Assembly (NCBI GenBank): GCA_964034945.1
Contig: OZ035963.1
Span: 67,972,682 to 68,036,681, forward strand
Reading direction: 5' to 3'
Origin: Chrysopilus asiliformis
Taxonomy: Eukaryota; Arthropoda; Insecta; Diptera; Rhagionidae
Length of the DNA: 64,000 nt
The position numbers and the translations under genes are program-made. Of the stretch, positions 34,974 to 47,030 are shown piece after piece. Within the stretch, counting starts at the first letter, position 1. Each line of letters starts with the position of its first letter. The notes below the pieces were generated by a model that ran no database searches, was not told the DNA's origin, and saw only the letters and a list, made by a program, of their open reading frames with translations.

Positions 34974-35797
34974 TTTCGTCGAGTTTAACTAAAAGTCAAT
35001 AGTCTGCAAAGGCCGATAATCTTTCAATGAACTTCGGAATTCGTTACCTGGTTGTATTTATAGGCTGATTTGAAACCAAATTTGCATTCGTTATGAACTC
35101 CCTCGCTAAAGATTGGCGACCAGATATTTTTTTTTTTTTTGGAAACCGGTCTAAGTTTTCCAGGTGCGATATACTTTGTGATTGTTCGATTGAATGAATC
35201 TTCTTCGATTTTTTTCTTTTCTTTTTTAGTTATGTATCTTTATTTCACTATTGAAGTGTTTATTCAAAAGTCGTCCAGAGATTTTATGTTGGTTAGACTC
35301 CCACAGATAGAGTTAGGGCCAAGTTCAAATGTGTTGAATTCAAATGTTTTGGTCTCGAAATATACATACACCAGGTGAATAAACCGTTAATATATTTTTT
35401 ATGTTTTCTGTAGACAAATCAGCTGATTATGACCACGTTCATTGCCCTGCAACATGCGAACATGTTTGAATTTTCTCCTTTGAATCGCTTTTTGTGACGT
35501 TACTGCGAATTTGACCCATTAATTTGTCGCATGCATGAAGATTTTGCATCTTATAATGTAATCATGAATCCCAGCAATTGGAATAGATTCCTTACTTGGA
35601 AGCTCGATTTTATTAAGGCACCGATAAAAGGTTTTTAGATTTTCATAAATATAAGTGCGCAGTTATTGAGGAAATAAAAAGGTTTTTCACAATTATGTGG
35701 ACATGATTGAATCAAACAAGTTTCACTAATAAACAAAAACTTTAATGTTGAAATCTAAAATATTACAAAATTTTAAAATTTCATTATCTCTGTACAA

Positions 35798-37060
35798 TTA
35801 TTTCTCTATATTCCGCCGGATATCGTTTCTGCTTCCCGAATGAAAAGTATCCAGTATCCCAAAAATCAAATCGAAAAGAGCCCGAGTTTGTGTTTGAGGT
35901 GGAATTCGATTGGTTTCCCGTTTATCTCTTCTACAATCGAAATTTGAATTTTCCTTTGCCAGAATTTCCAAGTGGTTTTCATTGAATTGTTTTTTGTCAA
36001 ATCGAGAAATATGGAGGGCTTTTTGGACCTAAAAAAATGGGGTGCTTTTTAGAAAAACTGCGTCAATGTTTTGAAAAACAAAATGTTTCCAAAGAATTTA
36101 CGTCTATTTCACACGCAGGGCAGTTTTGCAAGGCAGGCAATGAATATAGATTTAACAAAATCTGAAGCGGACTTTCTATGACGAGCTTTATATTTTAAGA
36201 GGAAAATCAGAGTTGAAAAATATCTTTCCTTTTAAAAAACGAGGCTCGTTATAGTTTTACGATAATTCAAAAACTATTAATTATATAAATAACAGGAAAA
36301 CTCACTGTTTTTAGGAAATAGACGCAAAGAATTTTCATGCCACAAAATCAATTCAAAAATTCCTGTACAAATTATATTAACAAAACCATATTTTCTAATC
36401 GGTTATTAACCCTTTAGCGCTGACCTTGATTTGGTTATAAAATAAATTTATATTTACTCGATACTGTAGAAAACTCTGGGAAAATTGCTCACATATAGAT
36501 AGAGCTTAACATAATTTACATTAGGAGAATTATGCATTTCTCAGTTGATGACAGTAATTTAGTCTTATCTATATGAAGGTCACGTGATGCATTTTACATT
36601 TTTCGGAATGAAAATGTGAATAACTCATTAATGTCGTATATTTCAAATCGTTATCTGTGAGGGTTGAAATATTGAAGATTTTTATGAGTTTATTGACCGA
36701 AACAAAATTGAATATTGAGGAGAAAAACTAAAAAATAATTTCTAATTGTTAGGGTGACCCTATTTTTCTTTTGTGTCAATCCGGGACAAGACTATCTCGG
36801 GAAAAAGTGTTTAAGGATGGCTAAAAGGAAACAAAAAATTCCGTCTACAAAATTTTTTCGAAGTTAACACTTTTATCTTATTTGTCATTATAATTGAAAC
36901 TTGCAGAACCGAACGAACGAAAAGCAGTGCCGAAAAAAAGCTGATAGATATTCCAAAATTGACAATCTCTTAGAAAAAACGAATAAAAAAATAATAAAGA
37001 CTACTCACATACCTCTAAAATGGACACTAATATCGCAATAAGAATTTTAATCGATATCAT
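35798..37060 (-). CDS. Putative secreted protein, possible diverged member of the small-helical cluster (92 aa)
   Basis: Complement of join(35798..36028, 37013..37060). Exon 1 is again 16 codons in phase 0 (MISIKILIAILVSILE, donor GAG/GTATGT). After a 984-bp intron, exon 2 opens VQKALHISRFDKKQF and runs 76 codons to a stop, with a C-terminal segment TRALFDLIFGILDTFHSGS that could form an amphipathic helix. The ISRFD motif loosely recalls the ISRD junction of the neighbour at 34573. The reading frame across the splice is consistent, but the intron is long and exon 2 has only one cysteine and no recognised domain. This model is less certain than its neighbours. Confidence 0.48.
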
Positions 37061-37338
37061 TTTTGTGGCAAAGAGTATTTGAAACAAAACTTTGATGAAT
37101 TTTCAAAAGTGCAATCAAACAAAATACCTTAAATCGCTTACATTTTTTCACTTTTATAGATTTTTTTTTGCTAACCGATGCAATGTCATTGACCTAAATA
37201 ATAGTAAAACGATCCAATCATGCGACATAATATGCTGTAATTTTGCTGTGACCATTAAAATCTCATTCGTTTTGCTAAATTGCTGCTGTCTTCATGACTT
37301 TATTAAATGAAACCACAATTGATTAAATAAAACAATAA

Positions 37339-38274
37339 TTAGTAGTTAAATAAATTATTGCTCTTTGTGAAATAATTAGCCAGATAGTCATCTTCATCGC
37401 TGCATGGCTTCGGTTTCATGTAGACGGGCTGAACCTTAACGGGGTGGGGTTTCGACTTTACAACCACCGGCCGGACAATGACAGCTGGGGGCCGATGGAA
37501 TATTACTGGGGCTGGTTTTACGATCAATGGGGGATGATTGACTAGGACTTTGGTGGGTGGACGCTTCACGATTATGGGAGCGGGCCGATGGATTAGAATC
37601 TCACCATTCGGATTTGGATGTTGAGCGGAATGGCTACCAGGATAAAAATTTGGAGGGTATGGAGATTTGTACATTTGCGGATTTAAATGATAAGCTCCAT
37701 GATTCAAGTTGACCACTTCCGGTTTTAACTTTTCGAACTGTGTTAGGTCGGATTCTTGACCGCTATCAGCTGATTCTTCAGTGGTTATCATTGCGTTGTT
37801 GTCCTGGGATGCTTCCGTATTGCTTTGGGCACTTCCGAAATCTTCCTGGGTCTTTTGTGTTTGCACGGATGCGGCATTCAAATCATCGGAAGGTCCTGCA
37901 GGATGCAAAGACGGCTCTGGTCGCCACATTTGCGCTACATGAACCAAGGTGTGCATCGGCGAAGGATACGCTTTTCCATTTTCTGTATTGGAAACTTGGA
38001 GATTGCTTCCGATTGTATTCTGACTTAGATCAGGATTTACGTGACGCCGGTTGTAGTAGTAGTTCGGTTGGCCATAATACGGCGACATTTGTTCGAAGGG
38101 GACAGCCGTGGCAGCCTTTAAAGAAAGAAATTTTAAAATTTCTTTAAAATCTTTGAAAATAGTCACTAAGAAACCTACCACAATCAATGAAATGAATCCT
38201 AATACCACCGGAGAGTTGTCCATTTCGTTTGACCTTTGAAGTTTGATTATGCTTCGATGGCTTGTCGCATTCAT
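37339..38274 (-). CDS. Secreted proline-rich protein
   Basis: Best model: complement of join(37339..38115, 38179..38223), 273 aa, starting [15 protein letters not shown] (15-codon, phase-0 signal exon). An upstream in-frame ATG at 38274 would add 17 residues and bury the signal peptide. The 63-bp intron (38116-38178, GTAGGT ... AAAG) is a multiple of three without stops, so the unspliced frame is also open. The mature protein starts near [21 protein letters not shown] Ser/Thr/Gln-rich middle is followed by about 80 residues of VKRPP, IVKPAP, FHRPPA and VRPVVV-type repeats, ending [20 protein letters not shown]. Repetitive Pro/Val/Lys-rich secreted proteins of this style are often structural (cuticle, eggshell or secretion), but I recognise no family. 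Confidence 0.75.
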   Translation of the reverse strand: MNATSHRSIIKLQRSNEMDNSPVVLGFISLIVVGFLVTIFKDFKEILKFLSLKAATAVPFEQMSPYYGQPNYYYNRRHVNPDLSQNTIGSNLQVSNTENGKAYPSPMHTLVHVAQMWRPEPSLHPAGPSDDLNAASVQTQKTQEDFGSAQSNTEASQDNNAMITTEESADSGQESDLTQFEKLKPEVVNLNHGAYHLNPQMYKSPYPPNFYPGSHSAQHPNPNGEILIHRPAPIIVKRPPTKVLVNHPPLIVKPAPVIFHRPPAVIVRPVVVKSKPHPVKVQPVYMKPKPCSDEDDYLANYFTKSNNLFNY

Positions 38275-38279
38275 CTTAA

Positions 38280-39291
38280 ATATGATTTTGAATTGTGGTA
38301 ATCTTGTTCTAAAACGTGACGAATGGAAAATTTAATTCTTTTCTCGTTTAATCTTCACTGGAAATTACGTTTGGTTTTCTTAAAAACATTGGCTTCATGA
38401 TGCGGAGTTTTGCAAAAATTTATTAAACATTTGACTGTTGAAAAGTAAATAAAAACTCGATTGTAACATGAGAACTTTTTCCTTGTAAAGAGAAAATATT
38501 AAAGAAATCATAATTTCGTTTCAGATGTGAAAGAGTGATTCCAATTTGATTAAAATTTGTAAAACTTCCGCACTATTGAGTCACAAAAAATTGACTTATC
38601 ACCGTACGCCATTCCATCCCAGATTCGTTACCAATTTGTAAAAAGATTAAATAAAATTAGGTTTGTTGATTAAGTTTTAGTGCATTTTTGGAATGTCTTA
38701 AGGCTTTGAGGGCCTTTAACGAGATCGGTCTCGTCTTCAGAAAGAGTTAACAACGATTTGAACATCTAGGATGCTCACAAATTTTTTGCCGAAAGAGGGG
38801 TGGTGATGGCCAAGTTTAAAATTACACAACTGTGTGGCATTGCAGGGTATTGTTCCACCTAGTTACGACACTGATTTTTATTAAACAGTCTGACTGCATC
38901 TGACTTTAACAAAACTATCAATTTCCATCCTCAAAAACACGTCAAACTTTTAGGAAAAAGAAATAAAGAAACAATTTTTTTGATTTGCATGTACAATTTT
39001 AATTAATATAAAGAATCAAATATTTTTTTTACGATTTTTCATAAATATTGCATTTAACAATAGAATAAAATAAGTTAACATAAAGGATATGATGGCCATC
39101 ATATTTGGTTTTATTCAAGGATTTTCGTCAGATGCAACAAGGCAAGAAATTTATCTGTAACAGAAATACAAAACAAAACAAATCATTTAAAATTCTTAGA
39201 ATTTTTTTACTAAACAATATAATATTATTAAAAATTAATAAATACGTTTATAAAGCATTAAAAATTAGTTTACAAAACAAATTCATTAAAA
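38280..39291. other. Intergenic, nothing recognised
   Basis: AT-rich; should hold the promoter of the proline-rich gene and the 3' UTR of the next. No gene seen. Confidence 0.4.
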
Positions 39292-41278
39292 CTACGTTTG
39301 AAAATCAGTCTGGAGGTCCCCTTCAAAACTTTCATCTGAAGAAGTGGTCAAAATCTCGAAGGCCTTTCCATCACGGACTGTTTTTAAGAATTGTAAACTA
39401 TTTTTACTGTAACCACTGCTACTACTATCATTTTCAGCTTCCCTATGAATTTCACTGATGACTTCTCCGCTAACTTCTGTACTGACTTGACTGGTGTCCG
39501 CTGATTTCTTTTCATGAGGGATTTTTTCCTGCGAGTCCTGCTGTTGTTCGTGATTTTTATTTGGAATTAATTTCACCAGAAAACTACCATCCCTCGCACT
39601 AGGAGTCACTGGAACCAGATGGTATTTTCTATGCAGAGATCGAATGAATCGTTCATAGCTTCCACCGTGATGTTCTTCAGAATCTCCATGAATCTTTGCC
39701 CAATAATCCTCAAGAATCTGTCGGGCAAAGTCAGTCAATTGCTCTCGTTGTTCATCGATTGGAGGAGTGAGTCTCCCTACTCCATAATCGCTAGCCTCAA
39801 TGAAATCAGGATGATTGTGAACCATTTGCCGGATAAAGTCATCCCAGTTATCGTATTGCCTTTCCCCCTCCCTTTTATATTGTCTAGAGTTTCGTACTTT
39901 GGAAGCAGTGCTGTCGTCTTCCGGACGCATGAGCTTGTAGCTTCCCTTGTTTTCCCGGTATTTGTGGCCGAGGCGATCATAAACATATCTTGGTCGAATT
40001 TGGTTATTGCGGAGACGGTGGTCTAGATTCGCTTCGTCCTGAATTCGGGTTGCAGGATGACTATATTCAATATGATAGGTGTCGCCATAGGGATAGGTGT
40101 TTTTTTGGCAATTATAGCAGAATTTTTTATCGTATTTTGGGGATTCTGCTTCGGGAAGATACTGGAGGACCTCTGGAGTAAAGTAATCTTGGAGATTTTC
40201 AATGGACCCATAACCTAAATCATCAACTACTTGGTGGTCCTCATTGAAGTCCATAGAATCACGCTTTCCTCTCTTTTGAAATTTCTGTAATTTCTCGGAA
40301 AAGCGTTTCTTCAAACCTTTGAACGGTTTTGACTCGGATTTGACCGGTTTTTTATATTCCACCTCACGTTTTGTTCGTACTACAGAATTCGATTCATACC
40401 TGCTGTGACTAATTGGCCATCCAGAATTCTCATCTAGGGTTCTAATCTGATTCGGATGTCCGGGGAGTACAACATCCTGGTCTCTGTTATGATATGGACA
40501 GGGCTGCAGTCTTTCAATGCGTGGCTTATAACAGTTGCAACTGCAGGATTCCGATTGTGGGCAATCTGGAAATGTAAAGCGAAATGAGATTTTGAAGTTT
40601 TTGAAGAAATTTAAAAGAATCAAATTATTTCCCAGAGAACAGCATCGAAATTTTCACAGACAAGAAAATCTAAATGGCATTTGGAAGAGATGCGGCCATC
40701 CCACAGGTTTCAACGTAATAACACTTAAAACTTTAGAAGGTTTCAACGTAATAACACTTAAAACGTTGGAGTCTCTTACCTGACTTTGGTAATACAATCC
40801 TATCCACAGATGCGACGAGTCCTTTCAGTTCTTTGTTGTAAACTCGCTTGTTGATTGGAAACTCCACATCGTAATTATAATTGTACCTCACCTCTGGTTG
40901 TGGTTCAGGTAGAGTTTCTACCTTATATCCAAAAGAACCGAGCTGAACGTTTTGCTGTTTCACAATCGGTTTTTCATACTTGAAGTCAAAAACGTACTTG
41001 ATCTCTTCTGCGGGTGTCTCAGGAACCTCAATTTTATAGCCACGTGAGTAGAGTTTCTGGTGTTTAATAGGCGTCAAAGGAACTTCCAGCTGAAAAGGAA
41101 GCCGATCTGAGCATTCACATGCATCACCAGCATAAATCACTCGTACTGGCTTTGCCTAAAATTCAATTTTTTTTATATAAATATTTAACGTTGACCGAAT
41201 TTTTGCTTTTTTCACATTTACCCTTGCATAAACTGCGAGCAATGTAATCCCCAAAAGAGTTAAAATCTTGCACCTCAT
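39292..41278 (-). CDS. Large secreted acidic/basic protein of unknown function
   Basis: Complement of join(39292..40565, 40780..41155, 41222..41278), 568 aa. Exon 1 (19 codons, phase 0) encodes the signal peptide MRCKILTLLGITLLAVYAR. Exon 2 carries CECSDRLPFQLEVPLTPIK and repeated Tyr-rich beta-like units (GYKIEVPETPAEEIKYVFDF, GYKVETLPEPQPEVRYNYNY). Exon 3 starts with a cysteine cluster (CPQSESCSCNCYKP), then basic, acidic and Tyr-rich sequence with several dibasic sites (RTKR, KKR, KRGKR) that could be convertase sites, and ends in a Ser-rich tail. The Cys pattern C-x-C-S recurs in the secreted protein at 48452 (CSCSK, CSCGN), a hint of relationship or shared role. I do not recognise the family. 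Confidence 0.75.
40706..40764. repeat. Short tandem duplication inside an intron
   Basis: GGTTTCAACGTAATAACACT and the bases after it occur twice, starting at 40706 and 40739 (period 33), in the second intron of the gene above. Confidence 0.9.
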
Positions 41279-41729
41279 ATTTGTTACCTGTAGATTTCTA
41301 TGTGGATTGAAACTATACAAAATGTAGTAACACGACGGCTTTTATAATTGAATTTTTAGTTGGTAAGCAAAATTATGAAGAAGGCTAGAAACTGAACAGT
41401 TTTCCGGGTTTCTTTGAGTACAAGTTCATGTTATGCTTATGCTAAGCGAAAAGTACAAAATATTTTCAAGATGTCGAGTTTTCGGTTAAGGTCGTCAATG
41501 GTTTTTGCTAACTATGAGATACATAACTAACTATGAGATTTTTAATGGGAAAATTTGTGAAAACGCCAATAATTTCCTATGAAATGCCTAAAAAACTGTC
41601 ATTAAAAATTGTTGTTCAAAATTTTAATTGCCGTTTAGAAAAATAAGACAAAAAACTTTAAAAATGTTGCTTTATTTTATATTTGACCATAACCAATAAC
41701 ACACTAGAATCCCCACCAAATTAACTTTT

Positions 41730-42552
41730 TTAAGCCTTGTTTTTCCCTTTAATTGTACAATTCTGAACCTTAATTAGCCAATCGAATTTCATAATTTGAA
41801 TTTTAGTGCGATTTTTCAAATTTGTAGTTCCAATTAACGATCCTTTCAGCACATATTTTGACATTTTCATAGTCAAATTATCTATTGGAAGACTAAAATT
41901 CCTCATGCTGTAAACATCAGGAGCAAGGGGACATTCAGCTGTAAAATTAAATGAACGAAGAACTTCCTCTCCATAGATCTTGAGTATCGGAATTTTGTTA
42001 AATTTCTCCGAGAATTGGCAAAAGTTCACGTTCTTGTCGAAATCAATTACACGACGTTCGTTCGAAAACGATTTAATAATCAACCGAAACATCAAATTGT
42101 CTAATCCATCTTTAAATATTAAATTGAAATCAATATCGAGATATTTTTTGTTGCGTAGTGTGAAATTGATTTTATAAAAATCTGCATTGGATGTTATTTG
42201 AAAATCGTCAAAGTATGATTCTTTGCAGAGCTATAATGTATTGTTGGATTTATTTTTGAAAATATTTTTAATAATCAATGCTAACTTTGGTCTCGACTAG
42301 ACACAACTTTTGGCCATGAACATGGCGTGTCATTAAAAAGAGGCTACTTTTTTCTAACATATTAAAAGTTCCACTGGAAAATGTTATCTCCCTGCGCATT
42401 TTATTGACTGGACATAAACATGGACAAAATTTGTGTCTAATTGAGATAATAATTTAAAATCTTACCGCTTTTGTTTGTACAACACTTAGTCCAATAGAAA
42501 TTAAAACTAATACAATCCATATATTTGATTTAGAAAAATTTTCGGTATTCAT
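41730..42552 (-). CDS. DUF1091-family secreted protein 1
   Basis: Complement of join(41730..42230, 42466..42552), 195 aa. Exon 1 (29 codons, phase 0) encodes a short N-terminal extension and a hydrophobic signal region (IWIVLVLISIGLSVVQTKA). Exon 2 begins LCKESYFDDF. The family pattern is clear: an FC (NVNFCQFS), then a variable helix, then the CP block (FTAECPLAPDVYSMRNFSLP), in which C-P, Y-S and R-N-F are characteristic, and a final paired beta segment. DUF1091 proteins resemble lipid-binding ML-type beta sandwiches and are very numerous in flies, where their roles are mostly unknown. It is similar throughout to the genes at 43937 and 45599, so a recent local duplication. Confidence 0.82.
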
Positions 42553-43194
42553 TTTGGATATTAGAATTTATTTGTGCAAAATATTTATAAAAAGAACACA
42601 AAGAAATAAAAAAAACTTTACAAAATTACAATTAGTAATATTTCATAAGTCATTACACATAATAATTGTTTGTTTATTAATATCCCATGCATGAAAGATC
42701 AAGAGCATAACATTTTGGTATACACAATTAAAAATTATGCCTTACATTCAAAGTGGGAATATTCACAGCATTTCGTTGTGAAATTACACATAGTTTCAAG
42801 TGTAAAATGTGTAAACGCGAAAAGAATATACTAATCACAAATTATTTTCTGTAAAAAATTTATATGAAAGTAAATTTTTATTGTTATTTTACAGAACTTT
42901 AGTGTAAATTTTTAGTGTTTCGTTGTAATTTTACAATTCTGATAATCCTAAATTTGGAAAAGTAGAAGGGATTTAAAGTAACATGTATCATTCAACATGA
43001 TGAACTTTAACGAGCAGGCAATAAGTATAAAAATTTATTTGATTGTTTTGTTGCTTTTCTTTTCAGTTTCTAAGTACTGGAGAACAACAAAGTACGGATT
43101 TAGATTAGTTTCCTTGTTTAGAAAAAAAAGTGTACAGTAATATAAAAATAATGTTCTTTACACTTTTTACAATTTGGTTAATTTTGACTCAAAC

Positions 43195-43435
43195 ATGTTG
43201 AGTTACTCTTTCGTTTTTCCGCGAAAGAGTAACTTAGGGGAAAAACTAAGCTTCGGACTCACTTTATCCCTTCCCCTTACTCCCCCCACTCCTCCGGATA
43301 CTGTTCAAAAGAACTATGTTTGAACCAGGCCTACATCGAACATCCATGCTTAATTTCAGGTCAATCGGTCCTGCCATTTTCACGTGATAGAAGAACAGAC
43401 TGTCTGTTAGACACCAACTCATTTGGTCTGTTATT
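43195..43435. repeat. Dispersed copy of the 162-bp repeat family
   Basis: One unit in inverse orientation: CCGCGAAAGAGTAACTTAGG, CTCACTTTATCCCTTCCCCT, AACTATGTTTGAACCAGGCC, TTTCAGGTCAATCGGTCC, then ACACCAACTCATTTGG near the terminus. Confidence 0.82.
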
Positions 43436-43936
43436 TGAAGATAACTAAACATTCCAAAAACGGTGCCGCAAGAGAAAACAAAATTAAGAACTACTGATCT
43501 AAACGTTCCGCACTGTCCAGCTTCGCGACTCTATATCTTTGGTCCAAAATCCTTCAAAAGGTTTAGTGTTGTATCTTTTTTTCGTATCAGAAAAAGAAAT
43601 TTTGAATTTTTGGTGCTATCAATAAGCTTTTTCTTCTTAATATTTTTTACGAGAAACTGGAAAAACCTAACGGAAAGGCAGGATGGGAAGGTTTAATTTT
43701 GAAATAATGAAACTAAAATTAATCCGGGAACCAAATTATTTTTTATTATCCAAGAACTACAAAAAAAAAAGAAAATCTTTACATTGGAACACATTTTAAC
43801 CTCAAACAAATTTCTTTAGATTGGCATAGCAAGTTATATTGTTTAGAAAAAATAAAATATATTGTTCAAAAATTAAATAAACACCAACAATATTATGGAA
43901 AAAACTATACCTTTAAAATTGAAATATTACAATGTA

Positions 43937-44559
43937 TTAATTTTTCTTTTTCTTGATCATCTCCTTTTTTGGGCAATTCTGTATTTTGACTCTAAAATCC
44001 AATCGTGTCATTTGAACTTTGGTACAGTTTTTCAAAATTGTAGAACCAAAAACAGTTCCATTTACCACATAATTTGGTATTCGCATGGCAAAACTATCAA
44101 CTGGAAAGGTAAAGTTTCTTACACTGTAAACGGTCGGAGGCACCGGACAGTCAAGTGTAAAATTTAACGACTGGAGTAGTTCTTGTCCATAGATTTTAAG
44201 AAGTGGAATATGCATTACTGCAGCAGAAAACTCGCAAAAATTCACATCCTTGTCAAACTCCAACAAAAGTCGTCCCTTGGAAAACGATTTCAGATAAAAT
44301 CGATACCACAAATTTTCCAATCCATTTTTGTTTACTAAATTGAAATCCATATCAAGATATAATTTGTCCCGAATAGTAATATTGATTTTATAAAAATCCT
44401 CATTGGATGTTGCGTTCACAAAGTCATAGTAGGCATGCTTGCAGGTCTGAAAAAAATTTATGTACCCAATTTTTTAAAAAACAGTTTTTTTTTTCTTACA
44501 GCTTCGGATATTCCGAAGTGCAATGCATAACCAATTAATATGAGGAAAATGCAATTCAT
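43937..44559 (-). CDS. DUF1091-family secreted protein 2
   Basis: Complement of join(43937..44446, 44500..44559), 189 aa. Exon 1 (20 codons, phase 0) is a compact signal peptide, MNCIFLILIGYALHFGISEA. Exon 2 begins TCKHAYYDFVNATSNEDFYK and contains the diagnostic FC (VNFCEFS) and CP block (LDCPVPPTVYSVRNFTFPVD), followed by NCTKVQM and a Lys-rich end. It aligns along its whole length with the gene at 41730 (for example ATSNEDFYKINITIRDKLYL against ITSNADFYKINFTLRNKKYL). Several N-x-T/S sequons suggest glycosylation. Probably secreted; function unknown. Confidence 0.83.
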
Positions 44560-44729
44560 TTCGGATATATTTTGTAAGTGAATCACGAAAATGAAATAGC
44601 AAAAATAATGAAACTTTTTTCATAGCCATTGCACATGATAAATATTTGGTATATAATTGCTTACAAATTGTAGTTATAATCTTGATTTAAAAAATAAATG
44701 ATGTTTGAAGTTTTAATGAATATTATTTC

Positions 44730-45210
44730 AGAATTCTTGCCATAAGTTTTTCTTATTAAAGCCATGCCCAATTAAATGTAAAAGATGGTCAAAAAGGTAA
44801 TCAAATATTTCGTTTTTGATGTGACTTAATGGGACTGAAAAAAATGTATCACATGTGAAATTTTTTGTATAAAAACCTGCAACAAAATGCACCGCTGACA
44901 AAAAAAAAATGCGCCGCAATAGAATAAGTAAAATTCCTCATGCTGTAATAGTTCTCTAGTCCGTAGATATTGAGAATCGGAATTTGAGGAACGTGTTGAC
45001 AAAAATCCAATTCCTCGTCAAATCGAGCAATAAATCTTTTCTGCGAATCCACTTTGAGCATAAGCCGAACGATCAAATTATCTAATTGTTGAATTATCTC
45101 AATATCCAAGTCTAGATATTTTTTATCATGAACAGTGAAATCGGCTTTTAAAAACTCTTCATCGCTAGTTAAATCAGTAACTTCATAATATGGTCTTTTG
45201 TATGAAATTT
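44730..45210 (-). pseudogene. DUF1091-family pseudogene
   Basis: Clear homology to the gene at 45599: KRPYYEVTDLTSDEEFLKAD, then KYLDLDIEIIQQLDNLIVRL, then FDEELDFCQHVPQIPILNIY. About 18 residues between the FC helix and the R-N-F strand, including the diagnostic C-P, are deleted (YGLENYYSMRNFTYSI). The frame then breaks at a poly-T tract. At the 5' end the acceptor, the first cysteine and any signal exon are missing; the sequence there is a 22-bp direct duplication (45201-45222 and 45236-45257). It is a decayed member of the tandem cluster. Confidence 0.75.
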
Positions 45211-45598
45211 TTACTTGACACTATTAACTTCAAAATATGAAATTTTTACTTTACACTTTCGTTTTGGCCCTGTGGATTTTATTTTTGCTTTTTCTAATCC
45301 CTTGTGCCCTTTCCAAGCTATAGATTGCAAAAATTGTACATAAATGCAAAATATTGACAGTCTTCGCAATATATAATTCTTGTTTAGCACCGTCAGATTA
45401 GAAGTGCCAAGTTAGCTCGGTCTAAACGTGCCTAATGACTTTTAGTCGTCTGAATATTTAGTCTATGTAAAGTTGAATGAAAGTTTTAGAGTGTAGTTTA
45501 CTCGGAACTCGAAAAATTAAAACAAATTTTGTGAAATATATTAGGTGTTTATTAAAACGCGTACTTAAATTTTGACTGTTTTCATAAATTTATAATTG

Positions 45599-46231
45599 TT
45601 ATCCTTTTTTTGGACAATTTTTCACTTTAACAATATAATCAAATGTCCCAACTTGAACTTTTGTACGATTATTCAAAATTGTAAAGCCCAAAGTAGAACT
45701 ATTTACAAAATAGCTTGGTATTCTTACAGCAATATTGCTAATTGGATAAGTAAAATTCCTCATACTGTAAACATTTGGAGTAAAAGGACATTTTATTGAA
45801 AAATTAAACGAACGAATTATCTCTCGGCCGAAAATTTCGAGAAATGGGATTTTTAAGATCACTTTTGAAAACTGACAAAAATCCATATTCTTATCAAAAT
45901 CCATAAAAAGTTTTCCATTGGAGAACATTTTAAAATCATGCCGAACAAAAAAATTGTCTAATCGTTGAACCACATCAAAATCCATATCAAGATGTTTTTT
46001 ATCACGAAGAGTGTAATTGATTTTTAGAAAGTCTACATTGCTGGTTACTCCAGTAACTTCAAAGTCTACACGCTTGCAGGACTGAAATTAAATTTATTGC
46101 AATAGTTTTAAATTGTTTTCATTATATTATACTTTTTTCGATAATGCAGAATTTAGCGTGTAAACTAGCAAAATTAAGTAAATCCACTTCAAGCTGGATA
46201 TTTTTATTTTAGAATAATATTCAGGATTCAT
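45599..46231 (-). CDS. DUF1091-family secreted protein 3
   Basis: Complement of join(45599..46081, 46133..46231), 193 aa. Exon 1 (33 codons, phase 0) has an N-terminal extension like that of the gene at 41730 (MNPEYYSKIKISSLKW against MNTENFSKSNIW), then a hydrophobic signal region. Exon 2 begins SCKRVDFEVTGVTSNVDFLK; it carries MDFCQFS and the CP block IKCPFTPNVYSMRNFTYPIS, ending VKVKNCPKKG. It is the closest relative of the adjacent pseudogene. The family role in flies is largely unknown. Confidence 0.82.
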
Positions 46232-47030
46232 TTTATTATGCTTTTTATATATACATATTCGAAAATATTATCTTTGTCGATTTCATATAACAAAAATTGT
46301 AACATGTTAAATTTTTTCGTTTCATAGTTTCTGCATGAATGGTTAGGAGACTGAGTTGTTTATCTAGATATGAAAATCAATGAAGCTTGAACGCTCAATA
46401 TATCAGAGAGAGGCTATTAGAAAACAGTTTGTAATCTTACAAAAATTCAAAAAAAAACTATTTCAAAATTCCTCTGAAAATTATTATAAAATAACACGTT
46501 CATTTCGTACTGATGTCGAAGCAGTAGCACCCAAAGATACAAGTAAGGCTCGGAGAACTTGATAACCGCCAGATCCTGCCCTTTCAAAGTTTGATATTTG
46601 AAGTGTGACTTAGAGAGATGGGGGATTGGGGCGGTTTTTTTTGTAACGATAGTCACAAACAAACTGGGCAAAACTGGTTCCATAAATGTTGCAGCAACGT
46701 TTCAGGAACTAATTTGTAACGCCATATATTTTGAAATCCACGTTGTGTCCAATTTTTGTTACTTGGGTTAAGATCAATGTAGCTTGATTCTTTAAAGTTA
46801 AGATAACGGGGACTCAAAAGTTTGACCCGTTCATATATCTGACGAAAACAACAACATAAATTGCAAAGAGTATTTTCTTTTATTACAAAACTGAAAACTT
46901 ATCTGCAGAAAGTTCCATTAATATCACAATAATGTTCAAATATTTTACATAAAACTATTAATTCCCCATACTCTATCTTACATACTAAAATTTCAATCAC
47001 TAGATTTCTCGATGATGTGTCGCAGCGTGA

